Source of the DNA: Spirogloea muscicola
Lineage: Eukaryota > Streptophyta > Zygnematophyceae > Spirogloeales > Spirogloeaceae
DNA: 27,711 nt
NCBI GenBank assembly: GCA_009602725.1
Contig: WELB01000081.1
Span: 341,857-369,567 of the forward strand
Direction of reading: 5' to 3'
The notes beneath the pieces were generated by a model, which saw only the letters and a list, made by a program, of their open reading frames with translations, was not told the DNA's origin and made no database searches. Positions 12,131 through 19,865 of the stretch are shown here, one piece after another (the stretch's first letter is position 1; every line of letters begins with the position of its first letter). The position numbers were made by a program, and so were the translations under genes.

Positions 12131-12380
12131 CGTAAGCGTGCGGCGAGCCACGCGGGGAGGGGGGTGCCCCGTGGGCTTCCAGAGTCTTTCTTCCAGAAGG
12201 GGCTTTTGGCGCCTTCGAGCCCTTCATCGTCGGGGGCTTCGGGTCTTCAGTTGGCGGCGGCGCTGGCTGCTGCAGCGGGGCCCCGCCACACTCCGCTGCC
12301 CTATCCTGGCGCTGCGCGCACAAGCGGAGCCACCATAGACAGGGTGCGGGCTCCGCCCGCTAGGGTGGCCGCACCTCTGG

Positions 12381-12440
12381 CCTCTCTCTCTTTCTTCTTC
12401 TTTTCTTCCCCTCTTCTTCTCCTCGTCTTCTCCTCCCCTG
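12381..12440 (+). repeat. Polypyrimidine (CT)n/(CTT)n tract
   Basis: Sixty bases made almost only of C and T lie between repeat copy 2 and the retroelement 3' end. It is simple-sequence DNA, perhaps a decayed tail or a replication-slippage product. Confidence 0.7.
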
Positions 12441-12573
12441 AGAGAAGGCGCGCGGTGCGCATGAAATTGAGAGGGAGGCCACTTCAAGCCTTACAAATGA
12501 CCTCTTAACTGGGTAATGAGCAGGCTAAGGGGGACACTAATATCCCCGAGTGAGCACATGTATATCTGACAAG

Positions 12574-13360
12574 CTAAGCTGAGGCACCACCACCACGGAA
12601 GCCATTAGCCTGTGCTAATGCACGACCGGCACGCTGGTGTATCGCGAGTGCCTGGGAGCGCTGTAGACTCAATGATAACCGCATTCTATAGCATGCAACG
12701 ATGGCTTGCGGGACGCTAGAATGCCCCAAGCTACCCGCCCGACTACGTCGGCGGGCATCGACATGCAGTGCCAAGCGATGGAGGAGGGAAGACCACTTCG
12801 TTCCGTAGCCGCCGTAGATGTCCATGGCGCATGGGAAGAAGTGGTCGCCCCGGGGGTGGTCATTGTAGTGCCTCTCCTTCTTCCTCTCCACATGATGTGT
12901 CGCCCAACCTGGCACAGTCGGTGTGGGTGCCCCTGGTTGGAATGCGTCGATGAGAACGACGTCGAGGAGAAGACGAGGCCCACCACTCCGGGGGTTGGCC
13001 ACCACATCCAGACGCCTGACGTAAGGCCTGCCACGCTTCTGGAGCACCGGCATGATGCCCGGCACCTCCATGGCCGCATAAAACCTGCCTCGCGCACCAA
13101 GCCATACATAGCGTCTCTGAGAAGATTGTGGGAGGCATTACGTTCACTTCCCTCAAAACATCGAAGCATGTGGGCTGCCAAAGATATCTCATCCTCCGAA
13201 CGATGGCCACATTCACATTGTCGAATGCCAGCCAGACAAAGTGGAGGGAGGCCGAGATGGTGGTGGACAGCCGTCTGGAAGAGGTCGTCGGAGAGCCGGA
13301 GGGATTCATAAATCGGCAAAGCGTTGAGCCACTCCGACGCCCCCGGCGAGCTGACTCCAC
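12574..13360 (-). pseudogene. 3' end of a non-LTR retrotransposon ORF, frameshifted
   Basis: Two minus-strand frames join into one retroelement C-terminus. The first (to about 13090) has a cysteine/histidine cluster, QCECGHRSEDEISLAAHMLRC, then HNLLRDAMYGLVREAGF. The second (from about 13090) has RRLDVVANPRSGGPRLLLDV, VERKKERHYNDH and FFPCAMDIYGGYGTKWSSLL, then MRLSLSLQRSQALAIHQRAG. This order (zinc-knuckle-like motif, N-x-L-R-D, R-x-DV, LDV, E-x-K, P-x-A-x-D-x-G) is typical of the endonuclease-like tail after reverse transcriptase in LINE-type elements. One extra base near GGTTTTATGCGG (about 13085-13095) breaks the frame, and reverse transcriptase is absent, so the copy is dead. A diverged second copy of its last part lies at 20655-20850 on the plus strand. 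Confidence 0.7.
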
Positions 13361-13394
13361 TTGTCCTTCTCTTTTCTTTTTCGCTAGCTATTCA

Positions 13395-13450
13395 GATTTG
13401 CATCTACTGACTAGAGGTTACTGAGAGGTTACTGAGTGGTCCATCCTCCC
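13395..13450 (-). repeat. Interspersed repeat, truncated copy 3, with 11-base tandem duplication
   Basis: GAGGTTACTGA is present twice in a row (13414-13424 and 13425-13435), followed by GTGGTCCATCCTCCC as in the other copies. Copies 1 and 2 continue with CCGTTCTG; here the match stops abruptly at 13450 and bacterial sequence begins. Confidence 0.7.
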
Positions 13451-13452
13451 AG

Positions 13453-13680
13453 GCGGAGAACATATCTACCGCGGAAGATCCGGTAGAATTTAACCTGGCG
13501 GGCATCAATCAGGTGCAGATGCATGAAGATATCGGCCTCAATTTTGCCGCCGCCCTGCGCTCATTTTAGCGTCAAGATCCGGATGTTATCATGGTGGGCG
13601 AGATTCGCGATTTTGAGACATGTGAGATAGCCATCAAAGCGGCTCTTACGGGCCACTTGGTGCTCTCTACACTGCATACC
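13453..13680 (+). pseudogene. pilB: Type IV pilus / type II secretion ATPase (PilB/GspE) fragment
   Basis: PilB-type ATPases drive pilus extension. The fragment covers the Asp box ([17 protein letters not shown]), the Walker B region ([15 protein letters not shown]) and the His box ([10 protein letters not shown]), roughly 75 of about 570 residues. An in-frame TAG at 13567-13569 interrupts RSF*RQDPD where the family has a leucine, one base change from TTG. The fragment starts at the algal repeat break and ends at 13680, where the expected asparagine after LHT is lost and another gene begins. Confidence 0.88.
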
Positions 13681-13682
13681 AA

Positions 13683-14138
13683 GCTTTCACAAAAGTATTC
13701 GGACCTTTCTTAGTTTACCCCAACGTTGCCGCCAACTACCAGAGTGCTTACGATGACGCGGTGACCCGAGGTAAAATTGAATTAAGAAAATGGCCATATA
13801 GTTTTCCCCTCGCATCGGCTTACGTGCCTCCTGCCAAACGTGGCAAAGTCTATGGCCGCATTGTCGTGGTGGATTCTACCAATGGTTTGCAATCGGGCGG
13901 TAATGGTTGGGTGGGGTTGGTAGATAGTACATTGCAGGGGCCTGGCGCCTCGTGGCAACAGGATGTGAGCAAATATCAATATTGGGAGCAAACCGACGGC
14001 GGTGGAAATTTTGCCATTTCAGGAGTCATTCCTGGGTCGTATCAGTTGGTAGCGATGGTTCCGGGAATCATTGGCAACCTTTGGTATACCAAAAATGTGC
14101 GCGTCGATAAAAATTTGCAGAGTCTCGGAATTGTTAAC
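13683..14138 (+). pseudogene. Rhamnogalacturonan lyase (polysaccharide lyase family 4) fragment
   Basis: PL4 enzymes cleave the rhamnogalacturonan I backbone of pectin. The frame reads [14 protein letters not shown], then WPYSFPLASAYVPPAKRGKV, GWVGLVDSTLQGPGASWQQD, KYQYWEQTDGGGNFAISG and VIPGSYQLVAMVPGIIGN, which is the end of the catalytic barrel plus the fibronectin-III-like domain. The catalytic N-terminal part and the C-terminal carbohydrate-binding part are missing. No stop codon interrupts it. Such enzymes occur in plants, fungi, oomycetes and bacteria; the bacterial neighbours argue for a bacterial source but do not prove it. Confidence 0.72.
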
Positions 14139-14521
14139 ATGCAAGCTGTAGCGTTATTCCTGATGCATTGCCTTGCTCGCTCTGGCATTTGCGTTTTCAG
14201 GATGCCGAGAAGACGGCTGTTTGGCAACGTATGGGCTGCTCTGCAGTATGGGTGTGGGAGCTGTGGGGAGGCGTGGTAGAGGTCGGGGCCTGGGATTGGC
14301 TTGCAGCTCTTGGGTGCATTGAGCGGGCTGGCAAGGTGCCTGTGCCTTGGCTGCTGGCGACGCGTCGCCGCTGCACAACGAAGTTTTTACGGCTGGCAGC
14401 GCGTTTGATCGATGCCGCGGTGCGTGCACCGGTATACAGCCCAGAGATCGCTCTGCGGCTCTTGACAAGCTACGACGAGCCGCGTGCGTTGGTACAATCA
14501 AAGCACCCCGATGTGCTTTGA
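14139..14521 (+). pseudogene. Unrecognised open frame, probably one or two gene fragments
   Basis: The frame runs through QDAEKTAVWQRMG, then a tryptophan/glycine-rich stretch, then LRLAARLIDAAVRAPVYSPE and ends at a TGA inside the hairpin at 14487-14532. Composition is protein-like in the last third only. I recognise no family, and a junction inside it near 14230-14350 is likely. Confidence 0.3.
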
Positions 14522-14532
14522 TTGTACCAACG
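14487..14532. repeat. Perfect 20-bp inverted repeat with 6-base loop
   Basis: CGTTGGTACAATCAAAGCAC (14487-14506) is followed by CCCGAT and then its exact reverse complement (14513-14532). No T-run follows, so it is not a typical bacterial terminator. Such fold-backs can be natural cruciforms, element ends, or scars of amplification or template-switching chimeras. It sits at a probable fragment junction. Confidence 0.85.
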
Positions 14533-14547
14533 GCTCGGCTCGGCTGC

Positions 14548-15388
14548 ATGCATGGCTCTCGTCATGCCACAAATCGTTATTCTTCGGCCCACAAATCCGG
14601 TCTATTCGTTATTTGTATAGCGGTGATTATTGTTGTGTGGGCCTTGATGTTCACCAAGAATGTATTGCCCTTAAACGAACCATTCTCCTCGGTTAAAGGC
14701 TCCTATGTGGTCAGCCCACTCGTTGAACCAAGAGAAAAGCGAAAACAGCCAGTTGACGCAACTATTATGAATACAGAGACAGAAAAATATCTCACTCATG
14801 AGGCTGTGACAGAAGGAAACTTCTCTCACCTGCAAGATCTCGCATACACAGAAAATTTTAATCTGCAGAGCTATTCTCAGCTAAGCAAAAAGGTTTTGCG
14901 AACGGCAGATGAAGTTCACCATTTTCAAACTCTTCTCGCAGATTCGCGTCATATCTCGGCAGCGAGGCATGTTCTTTTGGCGCGCGGAGTTGGTGCCTTG
15001 ACTGAAGCTGACGGGCTGGCACGCATGGGAGAGATTGATTTTCTAGCGGATGCTATTGCATGGCCAGAAAATCCCGCGCGTCAACAAGCGCTCAACACGG
15101 TTAAGGATATTTTACTTGAAAACAAACAAACACCCGAGGAACGGCGTAAAGATCGCGTCTTGGAGCTTGAGGCTGAAAGTCAACGTATAAGAGACAAGCT
15201 TGCTTCGGCACATTTAGAAAGTTTGCAGTTGGATCGGGCGAGTCAGCGCGACGTGGTAAGAAATTTTGGGATGTATCTGCAACGCGGCACGGTGGTCATG
15301 AGTGCACCTCCTAATTTAAACATGACAACGAATAATTTTATGCGTTGGATTCGTAAGCGTTCGGAATACTTCTTTCAGCCAACGCGTT
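14548..15388 (+). pseudogene. Uncharacterised bacterial single-span membrane protein, C-terminus lost
   Basis: I do not recognise the family. From the methionine at 14548 the product has a short basic N-terminus, one membrane helix (LFVICIAVIIVVWALMF, about residues 18-34) and then about 240 mostly helical, charged residues with a likely coiled segment (KDRVLELEAESQRIRDKLAS). The layout suggests an inner-membrane anchor with a periplasmic helical domain. The frame is natural until about RSEYFFQPT (15385), where it meets a TPR-protein fragment and becomes arginine-rich junk. It is the longest continuous piece of the mosaic. An upstream ATG at 14347 is in the same frame but would include the previous fragment and the hairpin, so 14548 is preferred. 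Confidence 0.55.
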
Positions 15389-15391
15389 ATT

Positions 15392-15590
15392 GCCGGCAAC
15401 GCTGCGGCCAACCCGGCAGCCGATCAAGAGGAGCTGAAAACGCTCATGGAAAGTCTGCGGCAGCGCCCCGACGATCTAAACGTAACGCTGCGCTTAGCGC
15501 ACCTGCTGCTGCGCAACCAAATGATTGAAGAGGCCCGCCTGGTCAATGACCGTGCCTTGAAACTTAACGCCAAGATCGGCAAAGGTTACG
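15392..15590 (+). pseudogene. Tetratricopeptide repeat (TPR) protein fragment
   Basis: The frame AGNAAANPAADQEELKTLME, then RQRPDDLNVTLRLAHLLL and EEARLVNDRALKLN, is one TPR with a preceding alanine-rich linker, as in CcmI-like or other bacterial TPR proteins. The next part (GKGYVGCCEDF) no longer fits a TPR, so the piece ends near 15590. Only about 65 residues are present; the exact protein cannot be named. Confidence 0.65.
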
Positions 15591-15702
15591 TTGGCTGCTG
15601 CGAGGATTTTGCTGCTGTGGGTGCCGGGTAGCAAGAGTTACACCACGTTTGGCTGCGCCGGGGCTTAAAAGAGGAGTTAAGTTCATAGACAGATAGGCAG
15701 AA

Positions 15703-15945
15703 ATGGCACAAAAGTGCACCGATGAGCGCCTTGGAGCGGAGAAGCTTCTGGCACAAGCGCTGCATCGTGTGCAGGCGGAGACCTTTTTGGCCACCTGCCA
15801 TGCCGACGAAGTTGAGGTGGTACAACGTGAAGGGGTGCCAGCGCGGATTGAGGTCATGCCGCAGGGCCGTGAATTCATCTATGCGGCGGTGGGGGGCAGT
15901 GTTGGCGTTGGCAAGCGTTTTGGATTCAACCACGACGGCCAACGC
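15703..15945 (+). pseudogene. Unrecognised bacterial open frame
   Basis: An ATG opens a frame MAQKCTDERLGAEKLLAQAL, then EVEVVQREGVPARIEVMPQG, then glycine-rich sequence, up to the metallophosphoesterase piece. The amino-acid use is protein-like, but no family is recognised and no clear ribosome-binding site precedes the ATG. The first part may come from a different gene than the end. Confidence 0.3.
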
Positions 15946-15950
15946 CGAAC

Positions 15951-16115
15951 GACGAAGAAGTATGGTACCTAGACCGACCTTCTGGCGGTAAAAGCTGGTA
16001 TTGTAATACCGGCACCTGGATTGCGGTGTTTACCCACGACGTTTTGATGCCTCGCGAACGCGTCCAGTATACTTTCTTACATATTCGCGACGAGACCGGT
16101 GAGCTCCTACATTGG
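15951..16115 (+). pseudogene. Calcineurin-like metallophosphoesterase, C-terminal fragment
   Basis: The frame DEEVWYLDRPSGGKSWYCNT, GTWIAVFTHDV, then VQYTFLHIRDETGELLHWS fits the end of bacterial metallophosphoesterases, where an N-T-G-T/S-W motif follows the last metal-binding histidine and a final beta-strand pair closes the sandwich. The metal-binding part is absent. It runs in frame into a MetF fragment, so a naive translation gives a chimeric protein. Confidence 0.55.
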
Positions 16116-16310
16116 AGCCAGCACTTGACGCGTTTTTTAGACGCCACCGCCGATATCGATGTACCCGTGCTGGTGGGCCTTCTGCCCCTAGCAAGCTACC
16201 GCAATGCCGAGTTTATCCACAATCACATCCCCGGCATGAGTGTCCCAGAAGAGGTTCGCAATCGCTTGCGGCAAGCTGGCAAAGGCGATGCCGCGCGCCG
16301 TGAGGGCACC
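16116..16310 (+). pseudogene. metF: 5,10-methylenetetrahydrofolate reductase (MetF) fragment
   Basis: MetF reduces methylene-THF to methyl-THF for methionine synthesis. The piece DIDVPVLVGLLPLASYRNAE, FIHNHIPGMSVPEEVRNRLR, then KGDAARREGTTIG matches the C-terminal half of the barrel as found in MetF or fused homocysteine methyltransferase/MetF proteins. About 60 residues are present. It is joined in frame to different sequences on both sides. Confidence 0.8.
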
Positions 16311-16433
16311 ACCATCGGTGCGGCGGTTGGCGTTCCGCAGTCAACATTTGACACCGAGATTGTCTCTGGTGGCTCAGGCCCTGCCCAAACCGGGCAGGTT
16401 ATTGGTGCGGCGCTGCGCGACCAAGCTCTGTAA
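16311..16433 (+). pseudogene. Unrecognised C-terminal fragment
   Basis: After MetF the frame continues as FDTEIVSGGSGPAQTGQVIG and ends with LRDQAL and a TAA stop. It looks like the natural end of another bacterial protein. The MetF family does not end this way, so a junction lies near 16310. The family is not recognised. Confidence 0.35.
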
Positions 16434-16457
16434 CGGCGTGTGCCAGGTAGGGGCCTA

Positions 16458-16671
16458 TCAGCGACGGGGCATCGCTAAAAAACTTGCCTGTGTTAACAGG
16501 GTGTCGATATCGATGGGCTTCGATAAAAACATCGCGGCCCCTGCACGCATAAGGTTTTCTTCTTGAACATGATCTTTTGTTTCGGCGAAGGCGAATACCG
16601 GCACGTGGTGGGTCTCTAGATGCGTTAATAAACGAAAAATATCAGGGTCGTTGGCATCTACCACCCGATGT
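16458..16671 (-). pseudogene. Response-regulator receiver domain, C-terminal fragment
   Basis: The piece [55 protein letters not shown] has the second half of a receiver fold: the beta-4 strand ending in a small residue, the AGA-x-x-FLSKP stretch with the conserved lysine-proline, and the last helix. The phosphoacceptor aspartate is missing. The frame ends with a stop at 16458. At its N-terminal side it is fused in frame to isocitrate lyase. Confidence 0.72.
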
Positions 16672-16965
16672 GAGAGCTCAAACATGCCATGGTTTAAGGC
16701 GTGAAAGCCGGCCAACGTCACAAACTGAAACTTGTACCCCATGGCTCCGAGCTCGCGTTGAAACTTGGCAATGGTAGACTCATCTAGATGACGCTTCCAG
16801 TTAAACGATGGTGAACAATTATAGGCCAACATCTTACCTGGATACTTGCTGTGGATGCCGGCAGCAAACTGCTTGGCCTCCTGCAGATCTGGGGTGGAGG
16901 TTTCACACCACAGGAGATCGGCGTAGGGTGCATACGCCAGGCCCAAATCCCTCACGGCGCAAGAC
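16672..16965 (-). pseudogene. aceA: Isocitrate lyase (AceA) fragment
   Basis: Isocitrate lyase splits isocitrate in the glyoxylate shunt. The frame [20 protein letters not shown], then [40 protein letters not shown] and [20 protein letters not shown] is highly conserved in the family, lying after the catalytic KKCGH loop, which is absent. About 95 residues remain. The frame then switches to a receiver domain with no stop, an in-frame chimera. Upstream of about 16965 the frame no longer fits. Confidence 0.9.
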
Positions 16966-17035
16966 GCATGCATCACAGCCACCACATGCCAGAGATCCGA
17001 TCGGGTCATAGCAGGAATGCGTTTCGCCGCTCAAA

Positions 17036-17128
17036 GGAATTTATCCAAGTATTTTAAAAAAGCCTGAGATTGGCGCTGCCGCACAAGAGGTTTTCAATGC
17101 TGGCAAAGCCAGATTGACGGGCGCATAG
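17036..17128 (+). pseudogene. Possible cobalamin-dependent methionine synthase (MetH) fragment
   Basis: A 30-residue frame, GIYPSILKKPEIGAAAQEVF then NAGKARL, resembles the MetH segment that reads roughly YPxIxxxxxxGxEAxxLxxDA before the activation domain. It ends with TAG at 17126-17128. Length and similarity are limited, so another protein is possible. Confidence 0.4.
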
Positions 17129-17223
17129 CGGACTTGCATCGTCGCGCTCCGCGCCTGACGCTTGCGACCTGGTGGGATTGTTAAGAGATACGTAAAGGCA
17201 ACAGATTGAGCAGCAAGGCTCTC

Positions 17224-17415
17224 CTATAAACGCTGTGAACTCCCGATTAAGCGACGGTTTTGAGCAGCTCGAACCGTTACCAGATGCCGCTCAGAGCGAC
17301 ACGCCCAGGCGAGCAATTCCTTGAAGTCAGCTCCGGCATCCAGCTGAAACCAGCGCGGTGTATCAGCAGCGAGAGCGTCGAACGTGCGATTAACTTGGAG
17401 ACTGCGGCTTGTATG
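17224..17415 (-). pseudogene. IS4-type transposase fragment
   Basis: The frame LQVNRTFDALAADTPRWFQL, DAGADFKELLAWACRSERHL, VTVRAAQNRRL has the pattern around the second catalytic aspartate of IS4-family DDE transposases (W-x-Q-x-DxGAD, then a short spacer, then LVTVRA-x-xxRR). The insertion sequence ends and the other catalytic residues are missing. It is the only trace of a bacterial mobile element in the mosaic and is itself cut on both sides. Confidence 0.6.
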
Positions 17416-17565
17416 GCAAGATCTCCAGGAGGTTATGGGCAAGCTTGGACTATCGGTTTAACGGTTACTTTCAGGGCATCATGGCCGTCATGCTAGCCGT
17501 CGCAGGGGCGCCATTGGCCGCTGCGAACGAGGTGCTTGAGCCGAACCTTCTTGTAGATCATAGTA

Positions 17566-17871
17566 CCGCTGATCCACAAACACCGCGACACCGCCACGGC
17601 CGTAACCTTCGTAAGAGGTTTCCTCAACAGGCGGCCCTTCGAGGGCGCCCGTACCTTTTTTGATCGCACGATCAATATTGTCAGCGGGCATGCTTTGCGC
17701 CTTGGCGGCAGCAATGGCGGCACGCAGACGCGGGTTACCGTTAATATCGCCGCCGCCCATACGTGCTGCGGTGGTAACCTCGCGCACAAGCTTGGTGAAA
17801 ATTTTGCCTTTTTTGGCGTCAATTTCACCTTTTTTACGCTTAATTGTTGCCCATTTACTGTGACCTGACAT
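17566..17871 (-). pseudogene. yebC: YebC/PmpR-family regulator, N-terminal fragment
   Basis: The protein begins [20 protein letters not shown], then [40 protein letters not shown] and [17 protein letters not shown], unmistakable for the first 100 of about 245 residues of YebC, a widespread DNA- or ribosome-associated regulator. The start is the natural one, but no ribosome-binding site precedes it because another fragment is joined directly upstream. After VFVDQ the sequence loses similarity (about 17566). Confidence 0.92.
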
Positions 17872-17874
17872 GGG

Positions 17875-18011
17875 GCATCGGCTAACACAGGGCAGGCATC
17901 AAGGCAACTGGATTCGCTGCGATAGATGTGTTTAATGTCAGTTTCTAGAGGATCTAACTCTAGGAATCCTTGAACCCGCCATTGTAGAAATCCGACAGCA
18001 GCCCAACCCAA
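17875..18011 (-). pseudogene. Unrecognised bacterial fragment
   Basis: The minus-strand frame reads GWAAVGFLQWRVQGFLELDP, then [20 protein letters not shown]. It has protein-like composition and lies directly upstream of the YebC start in a different frame. The family is unknown. Confidence 0.3.
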
Positions 18012-18087
18012 TCTACTTTACCCTGACATCAGCGGCCTCATCAACGAGGCTTGCTCGGTCAGGGACGGCTTACGAGCTTGTGCAATC

Positions 18088-18400
18088 TTGAATCTTGCGG
18101 ACCCTGGGGCTGGTTCCAGCGACAACCGCGAGGCTGCCCTCGCGGTGGCCGACTTCTCTAATCTTGAGTACCTCGATGCACCAATCCGGCGCCGAAAAGC
18201 ATTCGGTGGGCTGTCGCTGGCCGAATCTTGGCAACGCCATGCGTCAAATTTTTACGAAATTGTTACCCAAGCAGACGCAGCTCAGCTGTTGACGCTCCAA
18301 TCCCCGTATAGTACCGCAGAACTTCTAGAAAGTGTCTGCCGCGGTGGCTATCCCGAGCCCGCTCTGGAACGGCAAGATCCACTGTTCGGCCCCGCAAGAC
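18088..18400 (+). pseudogene. Unrecognised frame ending in a DUF4143-like ATPase motif
   Basis: The frame contains FSNLEYLDAPIRRRKAFGGL, then [20 protein letters not shown] and [11 protein letters not shown]. The RGGYPEPxL motif is typical of the C-terminal DUF4143 part of bacterial AAA-type ATPases. The first half need not belong to the same gene. The rest of the ATPase is missing, and from about 18400 the PP2C fragment on the other strand takes over. Confidence 0.35.
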
Positions 18401-18439
18401 CTAGCGGTATCCCATTTGGCGTCAACGCTATCGCGTTGT

Positions 18440-18702
18440 AGGACTCCAAACCCTGGGTTTTCGTCGTAGGTGACGGCGCGGTCTTCCTTGTAGGGCCAAG
18501 TAATTTCTTTATCGCGCGCAGTATCAACAAAAAAATTGGCCAGGGTCTCTACCGCAATCTGTGAGGCCACTTCGCCGGAAGCATGCCCCCCCATACCATC
18601 GGCAACGACGTAAAGGTTTTCCTCAGCCAAGAGGAAAAAATTGTCCTCGTTGTGGGCTCGCTTCATACCGACGTGTGTGCTGCCGGCGTAGCGGATCTTC
18701 AT
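18440..18702 (-). pseudogene. PP2C-type serine/threonine phosphatase, N-terminal fragment
   Basis: Bacterial PP2C (Stp-type) phosphatases oppose Hanks-type kinases. The frame [58 protein letters not shown] carries both N-terminal metal-binding motifs (RxxNED and DGMGGHxxGExAS). About 87 of about 250 residues remain. The start at 18702 is natural for the family. The segment [17 protein letters not shown] after it resembles Myxococcota members, which supports a donor of that type. The piece ends within PGFGVLQ. Confidence 0.9.
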
Positions 18703-19130
18703 TCGATGACTCTTCTACGGAAGCGGACGGCCCACCAATGGGCCCTTAACCCTGCAGATTGTCGTAACACGCTCATCTAAGTCAATCAAGCCATCCGCAC
18801 GGTCCAGCACTGGGTGCCCGCAATCACCCACTTTGGGTGGTACTCTGAGGTCCCGTTGTGCGGTACAATTTTGGACTGGCGGCGAAATCGTGCCCTACTG
18901 TGTGGAGTCGGCCGTCATCTTTTGTTACGTGCTCACAAACGTTATTAGGACGTCCAGGGGCAGCTTGTATGAACAAGTTTTTCGATATGTTGACGCGGGG
19001 CAGCTTCTCCGAAGCCTCACAGCGCCGCGGAGTTTCAGGTGGTGCGCGATTGGCACGGGCGCATGGCAGACCCCGCAGACCCTACCAAGAAAACGCTGCG
19101 GTGTGTTTTATTGGATAGTATATGCCGCAG
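18703..19130. other. Mosaic stretch without recognisable family
   Basis: Several short open frames exist on both strands. On plus, MNKFFDMLTRGSFSEASQRR from 18970 and FQVVRDWHGRMADPADPTKK in another frame from about 19036 look protein-like but cannot be assigned. Frame changes suggest at least two junctions here. Confidence 0.4.
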
Positions 19131-19139
19131 CGCTTATAA

Positions 19140-19290
19140 TTAACGAAACTCTGCTTTGTGAAAGGCGCGTGCGATAGCCAGCACCTCGCCAACACGTGCG
19201 GCAATGCGATGGCTGTCGCGTGGGGTAGTTTCGAGCAGGCATACCACAGCGTCTGCCGCCAAATTTGCAAAATGTTGGGGTCCCAGGGCG
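19140..19290 (-). pseudogene. Unrecognised C-terminal bacterial fragment
   Basis: The frame FANLAADAVVCLLETTPRDS, HRIAARVGEVLAIARAFHKA ends with EFR and a TAA stop. It is helical and looks like a natural protein end. An overlapping frame upstream (FKQRWQEEWIKHDEQRYTRY, about 19290-19370) looks equally genuine and probably belongs to another fragment. Neither family is known to me. Confidence 0.35.
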
Positions 19291-19391
19291 CCGCTGGCGT
19301 CTTTCCAAGGTAACGTGTGTACCTCTGTTCGTCGTGTTTAATCCACTCTTCTTGCCAACGTTGCTTAAATACAGCACCCGACGGACAACCC

Positions 19392-19623
19392 CAGGTTTTT
19401 TAGGACGCACCCGGGTGCGCCAATCACCGCTGTGAGCCCCATGCTGAGCCTCTGCATTCTGCAGGCCGGCATATGCCTGCGGACACATCAAGCTGCGCCG
19501 ATATTGACGAGAAGGCCCGATCTGCAACGTATCAACGGCCCGATAAGGTTGCGATGACGGCACACTTTGCGCAAAAGCACTGGAAACAACCGGCGGCCGT
19601 ACAAAAAGATGAAGCGACGACAT
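19392..19623 (-). pseudogene. N-terminal fragment of an unknown bacterial protein with ribosome-binding site
   Basis: GAGGTG lies 5 bases before the ATG at 19623, the clearest bacterial ribosome-binding site in the window. The frame MSSLHLFVRPPVVSSAFAQS, VPSSQPYRAVDTLQIGPSRQ has a short hydrophobic-plus-AFAQ-like N-terminus that could be a weak signal peptide. The family is unknown. The frame degenerates at about RVRPKKPG (19392). Confidence 0.4.
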
Positions 19624-19675
19624 TTAACACCTCGTAGGATAAGGTACGCGATTGCGCCGCGAACCCGCAGCCTCG

Positions 19676-19858
19676 TTAGCCGAAGGTGCTCAACAACGCA
19701 AACAAATCGGCCAGAGCTTCGGCATCATCTAGATAGACGCAGTAGGCATCGAGCCGACCGTCAATCTCGCGCGCCGCGCTCATCACGGATTTAAGACGTC
19801 GGTTGGCCTGCGCGGGATCACGTGCACGCTGGTCCCGACGTGCCAAAACAAAGACCAC
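19676..19858 (-). pseudogene. Unrecognised C-terminal bacterial fragment
   Basis: The frame VFVLARRDQRARDPAQANRR, LKSVMSAAREIDGRLDAYCV, YLDDAEALADLFALLSTFG ends in a TAG stop. It is clearly protein-like, with a regular helix pattern, and represents the end of a gene whose start is lost at about 19860. I do not recognise the family. Confidence 0.4.
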
Positions 19859-19865
19859 CCGGGGA

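Noticed and set aside
13681-13686. AAGCTT (HindIII site) at the PilB/PL4 junction as a cloning or Hi-C ligation scar
   Set aside because: The same site occurs inside continuous coding sequence (for example near 15197), and other junctions lack it; Hi-C fill-in would give AAGCTAGCTT.
14487-14532. Hairpin as a bacterial transcription terminator
   Set aside because: No T-run follows on either strand, and the stem is not GC-rich as in intrinsic terminators.
14347-14547. Upstream start for the bacterial membrane protein
   Set aside because: It would include a different fragment and the 20-bp hairpin; 14548 gives a normal N-terminus before the membrane helix.
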